DNA of 64,000 nucleotides from Luzula sylvatica (lineage: Eukaryota; Streptophyta; Magnoliopsida; Poales; Juncaceae): NCBI GenBank assembly GCA_946800325.1, contig OX326956.1, positions 12,317,167 to 12,381,166 of the forward strand, given 5' to 3'. The notes under the pieces were generated by a model, which searched no databases, was not told where the DNA came from, and worked only from the letters and a program-made list of their open reading frames with translations. A program made the position numbers and the translations under genes. Positions 29,845 to 41,800 of the stretch are shown here, one piece after another. Within the stretch, counting starts at the first letter, position 1. Each line of letters begins with the position of its first letter.

Positions 29845-32580
29845 ATGGCCATTTCCATTATTCTTCTTTCCATCCTTCTCTCTTCTTTTTCACCTCTAGC
29901 TGTTAGCCGGTCACAGGACTCGCTAAAAACATATATAGTTCATCTCCAATCTCCATCATCAAGTTTCAACTCCTTCTTGGAGCGCCAAAATTGGTATAAA
30001 TCATTCCTCCCCCTTTCGGGACTGGCCGATTCTCGGCTTATTTACTCATACAAAGAGATTATTCATGGTTTTGCTGCTCGTCTATCTGAGGCCGAGCTCA
30101 GTGAGATTCAGACGAAGGAAGGCTTCTTGCATGCATATCCCGACGAGATATACACCATTACAACCACGCATACACCGAAATTCTTAGGGCTCTCTAGAGA
30201 AGGACCTGGATTTTGGACCGAGTCGAACTATGGCAAAGGCGTTATCATTGGAGTGCTTGACACGGGAATTTCACCCAATCATCCTTCGTTTAAGGACACA
30301 GGTATAACTAACTGCGTGATTCTATGATATGACCATTTTTCCCAAATCATATGCAAATTAGTAAATGTAATATAGAAAATACACAAAATACACAAAATAG
30401 GACATAAATCATCATTCAACTAATCAAAGAAGATTTAATTTAATTAATGTACAAAATACACAAAATACTCTTTTAAAAAAATGTATCATATAATTGTCCT
30501 GACTATGTATTTAATTTATTTAAAAGATAATTAATTACATCAAAAAATGTTAGCTCAAATATCATCGTGTCCCATGCAACGATCAGGACTAGATATTTAT
30601 TGCAATTTTGTGTAACTAACTTTAGTTTATTTTTTACGAAAGGAATGCCGCCACCTCCTTCTAAATGGAAGGGCAGATGTGAATTCAACCAGACAGACTC
30701 CAACAATAAGCTGATCGGTGCGAGGACATTCCGAAATGGACTCGATATTATGCAAGGATCTAATGCATCAATTTCTGAAGGACCATATGACTATAATGGT
30801 CACGGAACCCATACTGCTAGCACAGCTGCTGGTACATTTGTTGAGGGTGCGAATATCAACGGACTCGCTAACGGTATTGAATTTATAATTCCCTTAAAGA
30901 GTATTGAATAAAGATTTCTGGTTTAGTTGAAGAAATTAATTGATCTTGGGTAGTTATCTCAAATGACAAAATTATCCTAGTAAAACTTTGAAATTATTTT
31001 ATGTAACAGGAACTGCGTCTGGAGTTTCACCATATGCGCACCTAGCGATATACAAGGTGTGCGCAAATAATGGAAGTTGTGCCGGTTCAGACCTTTTAGC
31101 CGGGTTTGACAGTGCACTTCAAGATGGGGTTGATGTGATATATGTTTCTACTGCCGCTGTTTCCAACGTCCCTGTTTTCTATGAAGATCCGATTGCAATT
31201 GGCGCATTCAGTGCGGTCGAAAAGGGTATTTTTGTAAGTTGTGCCGGTGGTAATGATGGACCTTTCAATTATACGGTGGCTAATGGGGCACCATGGGTTT
31301 TGACAGTTGGGGCCAGCAATGTAGATAGGGCTCTACAGTCAGTTATTAAGGTCGAAAAATATAGAACTGAGTTTTATGGTGAGTCGGCATACCAACCCGG
31401 TAATTTTACCCCAATTGATGTGCCAATTGTCTTTCCTGGCGCATATGGAGGTTTCGAAGCTGCCTTTTGTCAGCCCGGCTCGCTTGATGAAGTTGATGTG
31501 CGAGGTAAGATTGTAATTTGTGATATAAACAAATGGCAAGAGCAAATAGATGTGGTCGAGAATGCGGGGGGTGCGGGTATTATTCTAGTTGATACTGTAT
31601 ATAAAGGAGCAAGTACATCCGATTATCCCATAGAAATTCCTGGATCATTTGTTAACTTTACTAACGGGATAGTCCTCAAAGGTCTTGCCATTACCGGTAA
31701 AAAACCCAAGGCATCGATTATATTCAAACGTACGGTGCTAGAAACACCCTTAGCCCCTATTGTTGCTAGTTTTTCTTCACGAGGACCCAGTGAGGTAGAT
31801 CCATACATATTAAAACCCGACATTATAGGACCTGGGTTAAATATTCTTGCAGCCTGGCCTTTTCTGATTGGGCCTTCTAGCCCAAGCGGCTACTTTAATA
31901 TGATTTCTGGCACTTCTATGGCAACACCACACCTTAGCGGCATCGCAAGCCTACTGAAAAGTACGCATTCTACTTGGTCACCCGCAATGATCAAATCAGC
32001 TATCATGACAACGGCCTATTTAATTGGAAATGATGGTAAGCCAATAATCGATGAGTCGCTTAAGCCCGCAAACTTTTTTAGCATTGGATCGGGCCACGTC
32101 AACCCATCAAAAGCAAATAATCCGGGCCTTGTGTACGACATAAGTACCAATGACTATATAAACTATCTATGTGGTCTGAACTATAGTAATGCTCATGTAA
32201 GCATCGTGCTTCGCCGGAATATAAAATGTTTAGGTCTACCAAAAGTCTCTAGTCTAGACCTAAATTTACCGTCATTCACGGTGCAACTCAATAAAACAAA
32301 CAACTACATAGCGCACACCAAGCGAACCGTAATAAATGTTGGTGTCCCGATCTCGAAGTACACTGTTAAGGTCGACATCAATGATCAAGTAGAGGTAGAG
32401 GTGAAACCGGACACACTATATTTCGCAAGTGTTAATGAAACCGTTGAATACTCGATTGTCTTCAAGAGTTCCGGTTTAGCGAGGAAGAAGGTTTATCATG
32501 GTTACCTGACATGGATTTCATCAGATGGTTCTACAACCGTCGGAAGCCCCTTGGTGGTCGCAGTTGGTATAAATTTGTAA
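29845..32580 (+). CDS. subtilisin-like serine protease, SBT1 type (gene C, three exons)
   Basis: Exons 29845-30301, 30643-30873 and 31010-32580 join in frame to 752 codons with phase-1 GT-AG introns at the same places as gene B. Signal peptide, I9 propeptide, Asp139, His206 (NGHGTH), Asn311 (GGNDGP), Ser532 ([11 protein letters not shown]), PA insert and C-terminal fibronectin-like domain are all present. It is one residue shorter than gene B, in the PA region where gene B has EGVVQVQ and gene C has NKWQEQ. Other differences cluster in exon 3. Both introns are short, and no element interrupts the gene. It is expected to be a secreted, active apoplastic protease with substrate unknown; it is the cleanest copy in the array. 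Confidence 0.94.
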
Positions 32581-32713
32581 ATTCACCAATTGGTATAAAT
32601 TTATGGAAAATTTTAAGTTGAATTCATTTTGTAAGATTCCAAATTAAATCTAATTATGGTAAAGAGTATATTCTTCTATAAAATAAACAAGAGACTATTG
32701 AGTAATATGCACT

Positions 32714-32867
32714 CGGTGGTGATACACACCCCGCACCAAAAGCCCCGCACACACCCCCACAATGCTATTTAACTTCCAAATTTAACTTTCAAAGCATTAA
32801 ATGCATTCCAATTAAAAGGTTGGGGGTTGTTTGGGGGTTCATATTTGCGGGTTGCAAAACATTACTG
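32714..32867. mobile_element. 154-base MITE downstream of gene C (9-bp TSD)
   Basis: Flanked by perfect ATATGCACT (32705-32713 and 32868-32876). The matching flank of gene B (about 23545) has a single ATATGCACT and no insert, a direct empty-site comparison. Terminal repeats are weak (CACACCCCGCA against CAACCCGCA in complement). The 9-base duplication suggests a Mutator-like source. Confidence 0.78.
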
Positions 32868-33156
32868 ATATGCACTTATTACCGTTGGGACTCAACTTAG
32901 ATTTTTGAAAATAGATTCGAGTTAGTAGCCATGATAAAGCTACTTGTATGTTTTCCTTTTTTCTATTTGTATGTTCAATATAGGGATTCGAAGAGCATGC
33001 ATCAATTTGTAGTGTGTGATTTGAATGTTAAAGGCTGCCTTGTGTTCTTTTTGTTTATTGTTGATGGAAACTTTTTTGTATTTATAATCTGTTTGATTTA
33101 TTTAAATGAATTATTATTTAGAAATTCATAAAGAATAGGAACCTGAAAATTTTGGA

Positions 33157-33420
33157 ATGCCGATTCAGAAACCCATTATCTGCCTTCATACCAGTCACGA
33201 ATTGAGGCATGGCGCCATGGCGGCGTCTCTAGCTTCTTTTTCCTCATCGGTATTGATCTACTGTTTAAGGCTCGCTAGGTCTTTTCTCTTCAGAGATCAA
33301 GCTTGGATTCATGACCGACCTATGTGTAAGGTCCATGAATTTCAGGTTTCGGATTCAAAAAATTTGAAAAAAATAATTTATTCAGTTAGAAATAAATATA
33401 ATTATAATAAAATTATAAGA
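33157..33420 (+). other. possible gene fragment starting MAASLASFSSS
   Basis: A GC-richer patch (33190-33350) holds an open frame with MAASLASFSSSVLIYCL, which looks like the start of an organelle-targeted protein, then CTTGGATTCATGACCGACC. No continuation or splice partners can be recognised before the frame ends at 33438. It may be a fragment or chance. Confidence 0.2.
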
Positions 33421-33439
33421 ATTTTTGTGGTTTGTTGAT

Positions 33440-33930
33440 AAACAATTATTTATTTCGCGAGAGATCATGAGTTCAAATTCTTACAAATTATAATTTAAAA
33501 AAAAAAATCAAAATACAACGAAATTATATGAATAAATTGATCTGACGAAATTTGGACCCTAGATCTATAAAAAGAAAAGAAAAAAACCAAAAATTTTAAT
33601 CAATAAATCACACAATTGCATGTGAAACATTAATAAAATAATAATTAATTTAAGTAATATTCTTTTTAAAAATTCGTGGTAGATGAGAAAGCCAGGACTA
33701 GAGTACGGGTTAAAGAAGAGAGTTTTGAATAAGCACGGAAACTATCTGGAAGTTGGATTCTCGGGTTTTCTTCCAATCAGCCATAAGCACGGAATCTTTA
33801 TAACCCGAGAATTCAAATCCCGGTTATCATAATCCATATCGGCCCGCCGGTTGCCTCTCTCCTCCGCCTGTTTCCCCAAACGGAATGAAAGGAGAGAATT
33901 TGTCTGTGTGAAGGTCTCCATTGGCGTAGG
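33440..33930. other. intergenic, promoter side of the coiled-coil gene
   Basis: Contains a short inverted repeat ATTCTCGGGTTTT / AACCCGAGAAT (33760-33812). No gene supported. Confidence 0.4.
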
Positions 33931-33934
33931 GTAC

Positions 33935-33942
33935 TATAAGAA
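33935..33942 (+). promoter_or_regulatory. possible TATA-like element of the coiled-coil gene
   Basis: CTATAAGA about 50-100 bases before a likely leader (GAGCTTCTCTCAGC). A 5' UTR intron probably runs from about 34032 (CAG/GTTCTT) to 34370 (AATCAG), placing the start codon 40 bases after the acceptor. Confidence 0.35.
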
Positions 33943-34409
33943 CTCTTTCCGGTTACACCATTGGAGCTTCTCTCAGCTGAGTTGATTTGATTTGGGCTGA
34001 TAAAACGTCAAGCAAGAGATTTCATTGTTCAGGTTCTTCCTTCTCTTCATCGATTTCTGCGTTATTTTGTCAGATACAATTTCAATTCTACTAGTGTACA
34101 GCATTTAAGGAGAATACACTACTGTTTCTATGGTTCAATCTGAAATTTGTAAACCCAAAACCCTAATCCGGAACTGCCAGAACCACAAAATTTGTAAACA
34201 ACTAAATATCCCTGATTTGGTGGATAATTTACCAAATCAAACCCCAAACATTAATTTTGTATAATTGTGTTAATCATGCGTTATATTTTCTAATTACATC
34301 CTTGCTTCTCCTTAAATTCCCTATTTTTTCTCAATTAAATCCCCATATTGTGTTCTTTTCTTCAAATCAGGTTTCGAGTCAGAAACAAAAATAAGAAAAA
34401 AAAGTAACA

Positions 34410-35175
34410 ATGCCACACTTTATGATGAAATCGAAAGAAAAGGGAAGGAGAAGTGGAGATCTCCAATCAATTCGAATAAATGGAGAGGGACCAAATTTGA
34501 TTCTTTTAGCCGGTGGAGCCTTGCTTACCACTTTAATCGTCAAGCTCGGATTCAGACTCAATCGATTTTTTCATTCCAAAATTCCAAACGAAAATAATCC
34601 ATCTCCACAAGGTTATTTCAAAACTATGCATTTCCATAATATATATAATATCATTAATATATATTACAGAAATCAACGATTCGAACAAAGAAGTCAACGC
34701 TGATGTCATCTGGTCAACATCTATAAGTTCGGACTCGTTATCCGAATCAGGATCCGAAATTTACGTGCAAAGACAAGTGATTCAAAAATTGCGAGGACAA
34801 TTACAAAGAAGAGACGATATGATTCTCGAGATGCAAACTCGAATAATCGAATTGAGAAATTCGATGGATTTTCAAACGGAACACTCGTCAGATCTGGAGA
34901 CGCAGATCGAGTGTATGAACAGAGAGCTTTTCGATTCGGACAGGGAGATCCAACGGTTGAGAAAGGCTATAGCCGTTCATTGTGTGGGTTTTGATGAGGA
35001 GGAGGTAATGGAGGGGAAAATGGAGATGATGAAAAAGGAGATTGTGGAATTGAAGGAAGTTATTGATGGGAAGGATTTTTTGATTAAGAGTTATAAAGAG
35101 CAAAAGAGAGAGTTGAGTGAAAAGATTAAGGATTTGCAAGTTAAACTTGATTCAAGAGTCCCTGATATTTTGTAA
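34410..35175 (+). CDS. small membrane-anchored coiled-coil protein of unknown function
   Basis: Two exons, 34410-34611 and 34670-35175, join in frame (phase 1) to 235 codons. A basic N-terminus (MKSKEKGRRSGD) is followed by a single hydrophobic segment, LILLAGGALLTTLIVKLGF (about residues 28-47), then an acidic/serine linker (SISSDSLSESGSE). From about residue 105 to the end there is a long heptad-like region rich in E, K, L, R and Q (QKLRGQLQRRDDMILEMQ, then MKKEIVELKEVIDGKD). This suggests a tail-out, membrane-anchored coiled-coil protein. I recognise the type as plant-conserved but cannot name it; no enzymatic motif is visible. Use of the first ATG is supported by its position just after a probable 5' UTR intron. 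Confidence 0.78.
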
Positions 35176-35429
35176 ATTTTAATTATTATGTTTTAAATTT
35201 AGGTTTCGAATTTTTTGTCTTTAAATTAGGGGTCCCTACCATTTGAAATTAAATATGTACTCGCATTTAATGGTCTTAGCAATGTATTTATGTCTTGAAA
35301 AGTCTAAATATTAAATAACGTGTTTCTTTTAGAAAATTTGTTCGAATATTTCTTGACTAAACTTTTCACCTCATCGTACAAAACATTACAAAAGTTCCTA
35401 ATGAAATCATATTTAGAAAAGATTTTTTT
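35176..35429. other. 3' flank, nothing recognised
   Basis: AT-rich 3' UTR and intergenic DNA. Confidence 0.4.
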
Positions 35430-35820
35430 GAATAATTAAGTTGAGAAATTTTCAAAAAAAAATCTTAATTTTTTTGAATATTCTAAAAAATCCTCTATCT
35501 TTTTCGAAACTCCAAAAAATCATCTATATCAAATTTTTATTTTCAAATATCTCTCTATAGAAATTAAAATTAATCATAGATGGTGTTAAAAAAAAAATTG
35601 ACCAAAATATCCTTCTATATACATATGTAGTGATTGAAAAAAATTGTTATTTCTATTAATAAAATATACATAGGATATTTGAAAATAAAAATTTGGTAAA
35701 GGAGGGTTTTAGAAATTTACAAAAAAAATAGAGGATTTTTTAGAATATCCAAAACAAATAGGAGGTTTTTGAAAAAATTTCATTAAAATTTTAGGGCTTT
35801 TTTAAAAAGATTAGAGAAGT
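35430..35820. mobile_element. large palindromic MITE
   Basis: Left arm (GAAATTTTCAAAAAAAA, AATATTCTAAAAAATCCTC, CAAATTTTTATTTTCAAATA) is the reverse complement of the right arm (TATTTGAAAATAAAAATTTG, GAGGATTTTTTAGAATATCC, TTTTTGAAAAAATTTC), with arms of about 140 bases. No coding capacity. Confidence 0.65.
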
Positions 35821-36099
35821 TATTTTATTTGTTCTTTTTTGAGATTCCCCTTTAATAAAATAATATCAGCATCAATGCTGACTTGCTGAGTCATCTTTGC
35901 CACGATAACAGAAATCAATTTGAATTTGAGCTACGTCGTCAGAATATTTAATTATTTATTTATTTATTCAAGGTGAAAATATTGTAATCTTATTAGATAA
36001 TCAAAATTACCAACTTTGATTGGTAACTACTAACTACATGACACACACAGAGATACGTATACAAACACAAATATTCCCACAGTAAATCACGAACAAGAT

Positions 36100-36657
36100 T
36101 CACTGGACGAAAATTCTGATATGGTCAAGAAAGGTCAAGCCCTGCGGTCGATCCATACGCCGGACATATCCAGTAGCTACCTCTTTCGTGTATTCCCTCA
36201 GTCCCTTCTCCCCGATCCGCCTCCACATCTCCCCGGCGTAACTCCGATGACCAAAATACCCCTCCGCGTCCACCACCTCCACCTCCGTTCCGTCCTCTCC
36301 AGTTCCCGTCAGTTGTACGGACATGGGCAATCTCTCGTAGTGTCCTTTCTCCACCCCTTCCAATTCGTCCAATCGTGCCAATCCGGCCGGCGAAACGGAA
36401 TAAAGTTCCCCTGAGACGCGATGAATCTCCTTGCAGCGAGGATTGGACAGGTTGAGAAGGAAAGGAACCCGGTAAGGCCCGCATACTAGTGGAAGAGGTG
36501 ATGAGGTAATCGCCGGACCGATAAAAGAGGCGTCATTGGACTGCATCAGGGACTGCAGAAGCTTGTGATTGGAGAAACCGCGTTTGAGAGTGCCGTATGT
36601 GAAGATCAGCGTACGATCATCGCCTGGGACGGCCATTGATAGAGCTTCCTTGCCCAT
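36100..36657 (-). CDS. gamma-glutamylcyclotransferase / AIG2-like protein
   Basis: A single exon of 185 codons. The fold signature is clear: IFTYGTLKRG at residues 18-27 (the YGTL loop that binds the gamma-glutamyl group), GPYRVPFLLN, VSGELYSV, and LDELEGVEKGHYER, in which Glu100 is the likely general acid/base. The C-terminus is EGYFGHRSYAGEMW and YVRRMDRPQG. It most resembles plant putative gamma-glutamylcyclotransferases of the At3g02910 kind. By family it releases 5-oxoproline from gamma-glutamyl compounds in the cytosol; the exact substrate is not given by sequence. Start could be Met1 or the MAVPGDD methionine at residue 8, since the core begins after both. It lies tail-to-tail with the coiled-coil gene. 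Confidence 0.88.
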   Translation of the reverse strand: MGKEALSMAVPGDDRTLIFTYGTLKRGFSNHKLLQSLMQSNDASFIGPAITSSPLPLVCGPYRVPFLLNLSNPRCKEIHRVSGELYSVSPAGLARLDELEGVEKGHYERLPMSVQLTGTGEDGTEVEVVDAEGYFGHRSYAGEMWRRIGEKGLREYTKEVATGYVRRMDRPQGLTFLDHIRIFVQ

Positions 36658-37361
36658 TCGCCGGCTTTAGAGTATTGAGGGATTGGATGGGAGGGAGAAG
36701 TGAAATTGATTGGGGAAGACGAAGAGGTTTATGGAGAAGAGACAAGTGGGCGATCATTATTTTGTCTTATACGGCGACTGGAATCTGGATTCTCTTTTTT
36801 TTTCTCTTTTATTTTTTTAATTAAAGAATCATCCAATTGGTTTTTATTTTTATTAAAAAATATTGACAAACATTGTAGTCGTATTTGTTTTCTCAATGTT
36901 TTTTTATATTATTTTTTATTTTGGCCTCCTCAAAAAATGTTTTTTATTTTCATAATTATATCATATGCTTTTTAGATCGGGAGACGGTAGATAATCAATG
37001 TGCATATTATTATAAAAAAATATATCATTGAGATTTGAAACCCACGACATTATGAATCATATACGATGTATTCATCTTAATAAATCATGGATCATTAACA
37101 AAAGTCATTGTTTATAAATAAAGTTTTGTATTAATATTTTACCTCGATCAAAATAAATAAATAACCTAGAGACCAAATGCAATTCGCTGAACGAAATCCG
37201 GTCTCCTCTTACTTGGCATTCTAATTAAACCAGTTATCTGCAGTTCGGTTACCGCCCTGCAATATCTTGCTCTACAATTCAATAAAATCAATAACCACAA
37301 TTCATTAACCAAAAAATATATATCTAAATAAAAAAAATAAAAATAAAAAATTTAAAAAGAT
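36658..37361. other. intergenic between the GGCT-like gene and ORC3 3' end
   Basis: AT-rich; holds the promoter of the minus-strand GGCT-like gene (just above 36657) and the ORC3 3' flank. No additional gene. Confidence 0.5.
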
Positions 37362-40300
37362 TTACTGAATCGAAGATTCGGACTCTGCGGAATTCACGGC
37401 TTTTTGTTTCTTTGATGGAGAAGAAAGACGAGATTTCTTCTTCTTAGGAGTATTTGCTGAATAATCATTACTATTCATGATACTCTTGAAAGATTGGTAC
37501 CAATCATGAAGATTTATCACGTCTCCATATTCTTGTATCAAATTATACCTAATCAAAAATAATAAACATATTATTTATTGTTCACATATAATCAAATTAT
37601 TAAAATGTGGTATATATATACATGATTGAAGTGTCGTGCATCGAAGAAGAGAGAGAAATTCCATTAGAGATGCAGCATGAACAAGAAATATAAGTTTGAG
37701 ACTTAAGCAAATCAACTTGAATTGTTCTCCTTGGATCTCCAATTAACGCCTACAAAATTCATATTTTTTTTCATGATATTGCAAATATGGTAAAATAAAG
37801 GGTGTAATTTGCAAAAAGACGACAATTAAATTACAGACGTACAGACTGGAGAAGATCGACATCTCTGAAACAGATTATTTCATGAAAAGGTATACATTCA
37901 ATTGGCACCATATATTTCCTGTTAATAAATCACATAATAATGGGTAAATTATTTTTTGGGAAAAAATTCAAAATATCAAATTTATCCCTTACCTTAACAT
38001 GGTATCTAGTACCATAGCAGCCTTACCATTTAATGAAATCGAAGAAGTTAATTTCCCTGCACCAAGTGATTGAGCTCTCCTACTACATTAATATTATTTG
38101 ACGAGAAAATTAATGGTTACATAATTTTAAAATATATGGTTAATTAATTTACCTTTTAATATTTGGCAAATTTTCTTTGTATATTTGTCTTTCGTCTGTA
38201 CTTGATAAGAGTGACTGAAGCTCTTTCACTTTCTCATTTATCTGCTCTTAGATATTATTAATTATTATAATGAATATATTATAATGAAAATAATAATAAT
38301 AATACTATACCTCAGACATTTCTTTTGTATGAAAATCCCATTTAGCAAGTACGTTCGAGAGAGATACAAGTGGCATTTCCCTGTTTCATTATATAAAAAA
38401 ATATCAATAATTGAAAGGTCTATAAGATAAAATAATATAAATATTACCTTAATAAGTGAATGGTCTGAAAAATCGAGCCAGAATTTTGTCTAACATATTT
38501 ATCAAGATTATTTGAATTATTTTCTGAGATTGTAATGCCATTTATTTCTGGCTCGAGAGCTTCGCAGAATAAATGGAGTAGTTGTATCTCACCATGCTTT
38601 GCAACTTCAAATAAACACTGTAATTTCAAATTTTAAACGATGAATAAAATATTATATTCAATATTTCTCTGTATGAATTATAAAAACATGGAAATATAAA
38701 AGTATATCCATAATCCATATACCAAAGTAACTGAGGTCCAATCTTTTTGCATGGATTTTAGGTCTGATAATCCTTGTATTATATTACTCCCATTCTTTTG
38801 CAAATTATTCTCCCTGTTATTTATCATCATTATTATTATTTATTCAAGAGTATAAAATATGCTTTATTTTTTTTTATTTTACGTTTTACAAGAAGGAAGA
38901 TCAAAAGCATGTGTCGTCATATATTCTGGCAAGAGATCAAACTTTTCATGCCAATATTCCTACATAATTATTAATCAATCAATAAAATCTAATAATTCAC
39001 CAAAAAAAAAATTTGATTCAAACCTCCAAATCTTTATCGAGCATTGAAAGGCAGAGAAAACTCAACGGCTCCAATTGAAAATGCTTACTACACGCAATCT
39101 ACAACAATAATCAAACCCTAATTAACTGTACTATCAACTTCAAAAAACCAAAAAAATTGCATAATTTCATGTATACCCCTGCAAAATCTCAAAATATCAG
39201 GCATACCCCCTATAAAATATACCCTAACTTCTCACATTTTGTAGGGGTATTCGTGATATTTCATATATATTGCACGGGTATCGATGATATTTCATATATT
39301 ATGCAGGGATATTCATGATATTTCAAATATTTTCCAGGGACATTCATGATATTTCACAAAATTTGCAGGGGTACTCATGTATTTCACATATTTTGAGGGG
39401 CATTCATGATATCTTGAGAAAAGTGAACGAACCTTAAGAGCGGTTATGAAGGAAGTGACGGTACCGTCATGACAGAGAAAATAATTCCTAAGAAAACTCG
39501 CAACTTTATAACTAACACCAAAACACGAATCGAGTCCGAGAAGAACAGACTCGACCAACGAGTTCATTTTCTGACGAGGCGATCCCGAATTGAATTTGCA
39601 TGGATCCAAACATTGCAAACAATTCGACGATAGAATCTTTTTCGACGCTTCCATTGTCGTCGCTACCCCCATTATTAAATATATCGGTATTTTCATCACC
39701 CATTCACTGCAATTCATTAAAAGGGTTAATCACTTCAAAACCTCAAAATATCATAAATACCCCTTCCAAATGTGATGTCATCAAATTATCATCAATAAAG
39801 GGTAGTTTGGGGACAGTTTACAATAAATACGGAAGGGGGGGTATATATGGTATTTCTTATATTTTGTAGGGGTATACGCGATATTTATAATGTTTTGTCC
39901 AGGGTATCTATGATAGTTCACATTTTGTTGGGATATACGTGTTATTTTGAGATTTGTAAGGGGTATATGTGATATTTTGAGATTTTGAAAGGTATATACA
40001 TGAACTTGAACAATAATAAAAGTTTTGGGAAAATATAAACCTTATCATAGTGATGAAATCGCCTAAAATAGAGCCATTACACCGCTCCAAATCATCAATC
40101 ATTATAATAATTGGCTTATTAAAGTTTGTTTCTTCACAATACCATTTAGCCAGTGCCATCATATCAGCAACCTTTGAAAATAATTATAAAATAATAAAAA
40201 TTAATTGTTTTTATTTTTATAAAATTGGGTTTATATATTTGTTTTTATGACTCACATCGATGGGTTCCGAATGAAGTTGTCTTAATAAGCTTTTAAGAGA

Positions 40301-41226
40301 ACCATTAATCCCGTGCTTAGTAGAGAAATCAAGGGCTGAGATATTCGCCACGTGGCACCCATTAGATTTGAGATGCAATCCAAGATCATTAAATGTTTGT
40401 ATATCATCAACATACTCAGCATTTTCTAATAAACCCAAAAAAGAAGAATATTTTATTACTCGTTTCAAATATAAAGATAATTATTATGTAAATAAGTAAA
40501 GTGCTTACTTGTAAGAATAAAAGAAGTAGGGATCTTTCTGCATAAAGTATCAGTTATAAAGGGGTAAGGCTTTTGTATCTCAGAGAAACTCAATTTTGAA
40601 TTTGATTTGGTGTATTCGAATGATTCTTCTACCCATTGAAGTACCTCATCAAATAGCTCGAGGTTTATATCTCTCAAAACCCTCTAGATCATCAATAATA
40701 AGGAAATTAATAAAAAAAAATGGAGGAATTAATTGAAATTTAATGTAAGTTTTAACCTCAATTGTGTATTGGATCTTGGACCAGGTTTTATCAAAGGCAT
40801 CGAGTCGTAATTGCTCAAGAACGGAATCAGAAAGTGGCTCTTCAGATTGTATGCGCTTGAATTTCTCTGGAGATTTAGGAGACGGTGAAATCGTCTTTTT
40901 TCTCCCTCTTCCAGATCTGGAAACGTTTTCTTGCATTTCTCGTGGCTGAGCCTTGTGAAGAACAAAGAAAGGCTGCAAATATACAAATTAAAAGAAAATT
41001 ATGAGAATCACACTGTTGTACTTCCAAATCTCCAATTCTACATCAGTCTCAAATTATCAAAACTCTACCGAATCCTATCTGTTTCTCATGATTTGCAATC
41101 TAGGGTTGAAAACAAATAAAGAGAAAGAGAAAGAGAAAGAAGAGGAACCTGGAGAGTGTGATCAGCGTCATCGGAATCAACCAATAGAGCGGAATCATCG
41201 TCGGATGAACCTAGTGATGGAGCCAT
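37362..41226 (-). CDS. ORC3: origin recognition complex subunit 3
   Basis: Sixteen exons join in frame to 697 codons: 41226-41149, 40972-40757, 40683-40509, 40425-40256, 40171-40041, 39706-39433, 39098-39024, 38959-38883, 38813-38723, 38617-38448, 38380-38311, 38241-38153, 38079-37993, 37918-37843, 37749-37622, 37548-37362. The plant ORC3 signature is followed throughout: PFFVLHKA, AFDKTWSKIQ, NAEYVDDIQTFNDLGLHLK, GCHVANISALDFS, IIIMIDDLERCNGSIL, IPIYLIMGVATTMEA, LQCLDPCKFNSGSP, VASFLRNYFLCHDGTVTSFI and the C-terminal INLHDWYQSF. ORC3 is part of the nuclear complex that marks replication origins and loads MCM helicase; its AAA+-like domain does not bind ATP in the usual way. The C-terminus is lysine-rich (PKKKKSRLSSPSKK) and may serve nuclear localisation. 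Length is close to normal. Exon 3's first codon rests on one of two possible AG sites. Confidence 0.93.
39170..39432. repeat. GGGGTATTCATGATATTTCA tandem repeats in ORC3 intron 6
   Basis: Seven or so imperfect units of 30-36 bases, each with TTTGCAGGGGTATTCATGATATTTCA-like content. They occupy almost the whole intron next to exon 6. A related set lies in intron 5. Confidence 0.7.
39720..40012. repeat. related GGGGTATA-GATATTT repeats in ORC3 intron 5
   Basis: Units such as TTTTGTAGGGGTATACGCGA, GTAAGGGGTATATGTGATAT and CTCAAAATATCATAAATACC run in both orientations at the two ends of the intron. This makes an inverted arrangement with the same motif as intron 6. Confidence 0.6.
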
Positions 41227-41800
41227 TGCCGTCCTGTCACAGTTTGGAGAGCAAAAGAGCGACCGAGAGAAAAGAGCGGCGGGAATCTGTCCAGTTTCTC
41301 TGCCCTTGCTGCTTTTGGCGGGAAAGTGTGGCTCCGAGTTCGGATCCGGGTTATAGGACTCCGAATGTGATCCATTTAGTACGTTATAATTATATTCGCG
41401 GTATCGACGTATCAGTATGGGAGTGGGACCATGGATAGCCCATAAACGGGGAACCAAATCAGCAAATTTGAGCATGTCAAAACCTAGAAACGATTTCCGT
41501 TTTCAGAATTCATGGATAAGCAAGCATAAGAGTAAAATCAAAAAGTAAAAATCAAAAAAGATGCTCAGATTTAGTAAAAAAAAAAAATAGTATAATATCA
41601 ATTTTGTATTTGTTCTTCTATGAAATATAACAACTGAGAAAACCAAGCATTCATTAGTAAATATCCTATTCAATATTATCTCCGCAACAATGAATACACA
41701 GTACATCTCATATCTACACTAATGAAAAAATAAAATGTTCATCATCTTGCCAACACTTCCATATGGGGCCAACGTCGTCAGAGAGATTTATTTATTGTGT
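41227..41800. other. intergenic between ORC3 and the EDR2-like gene
   Basis: Holds the ORC3 promoter/5' UTR (41227-41480, GC-richer) and the 3' flank of the EDR2-like gene. No other gene. Confidence 0.5.

Noticed and set aside
36121..36484. Overlapping frames antisense or out of frame to the GGCT-like gene
   Set aside because: Shadows of a strongly conserved coding sequence on the minus strand.
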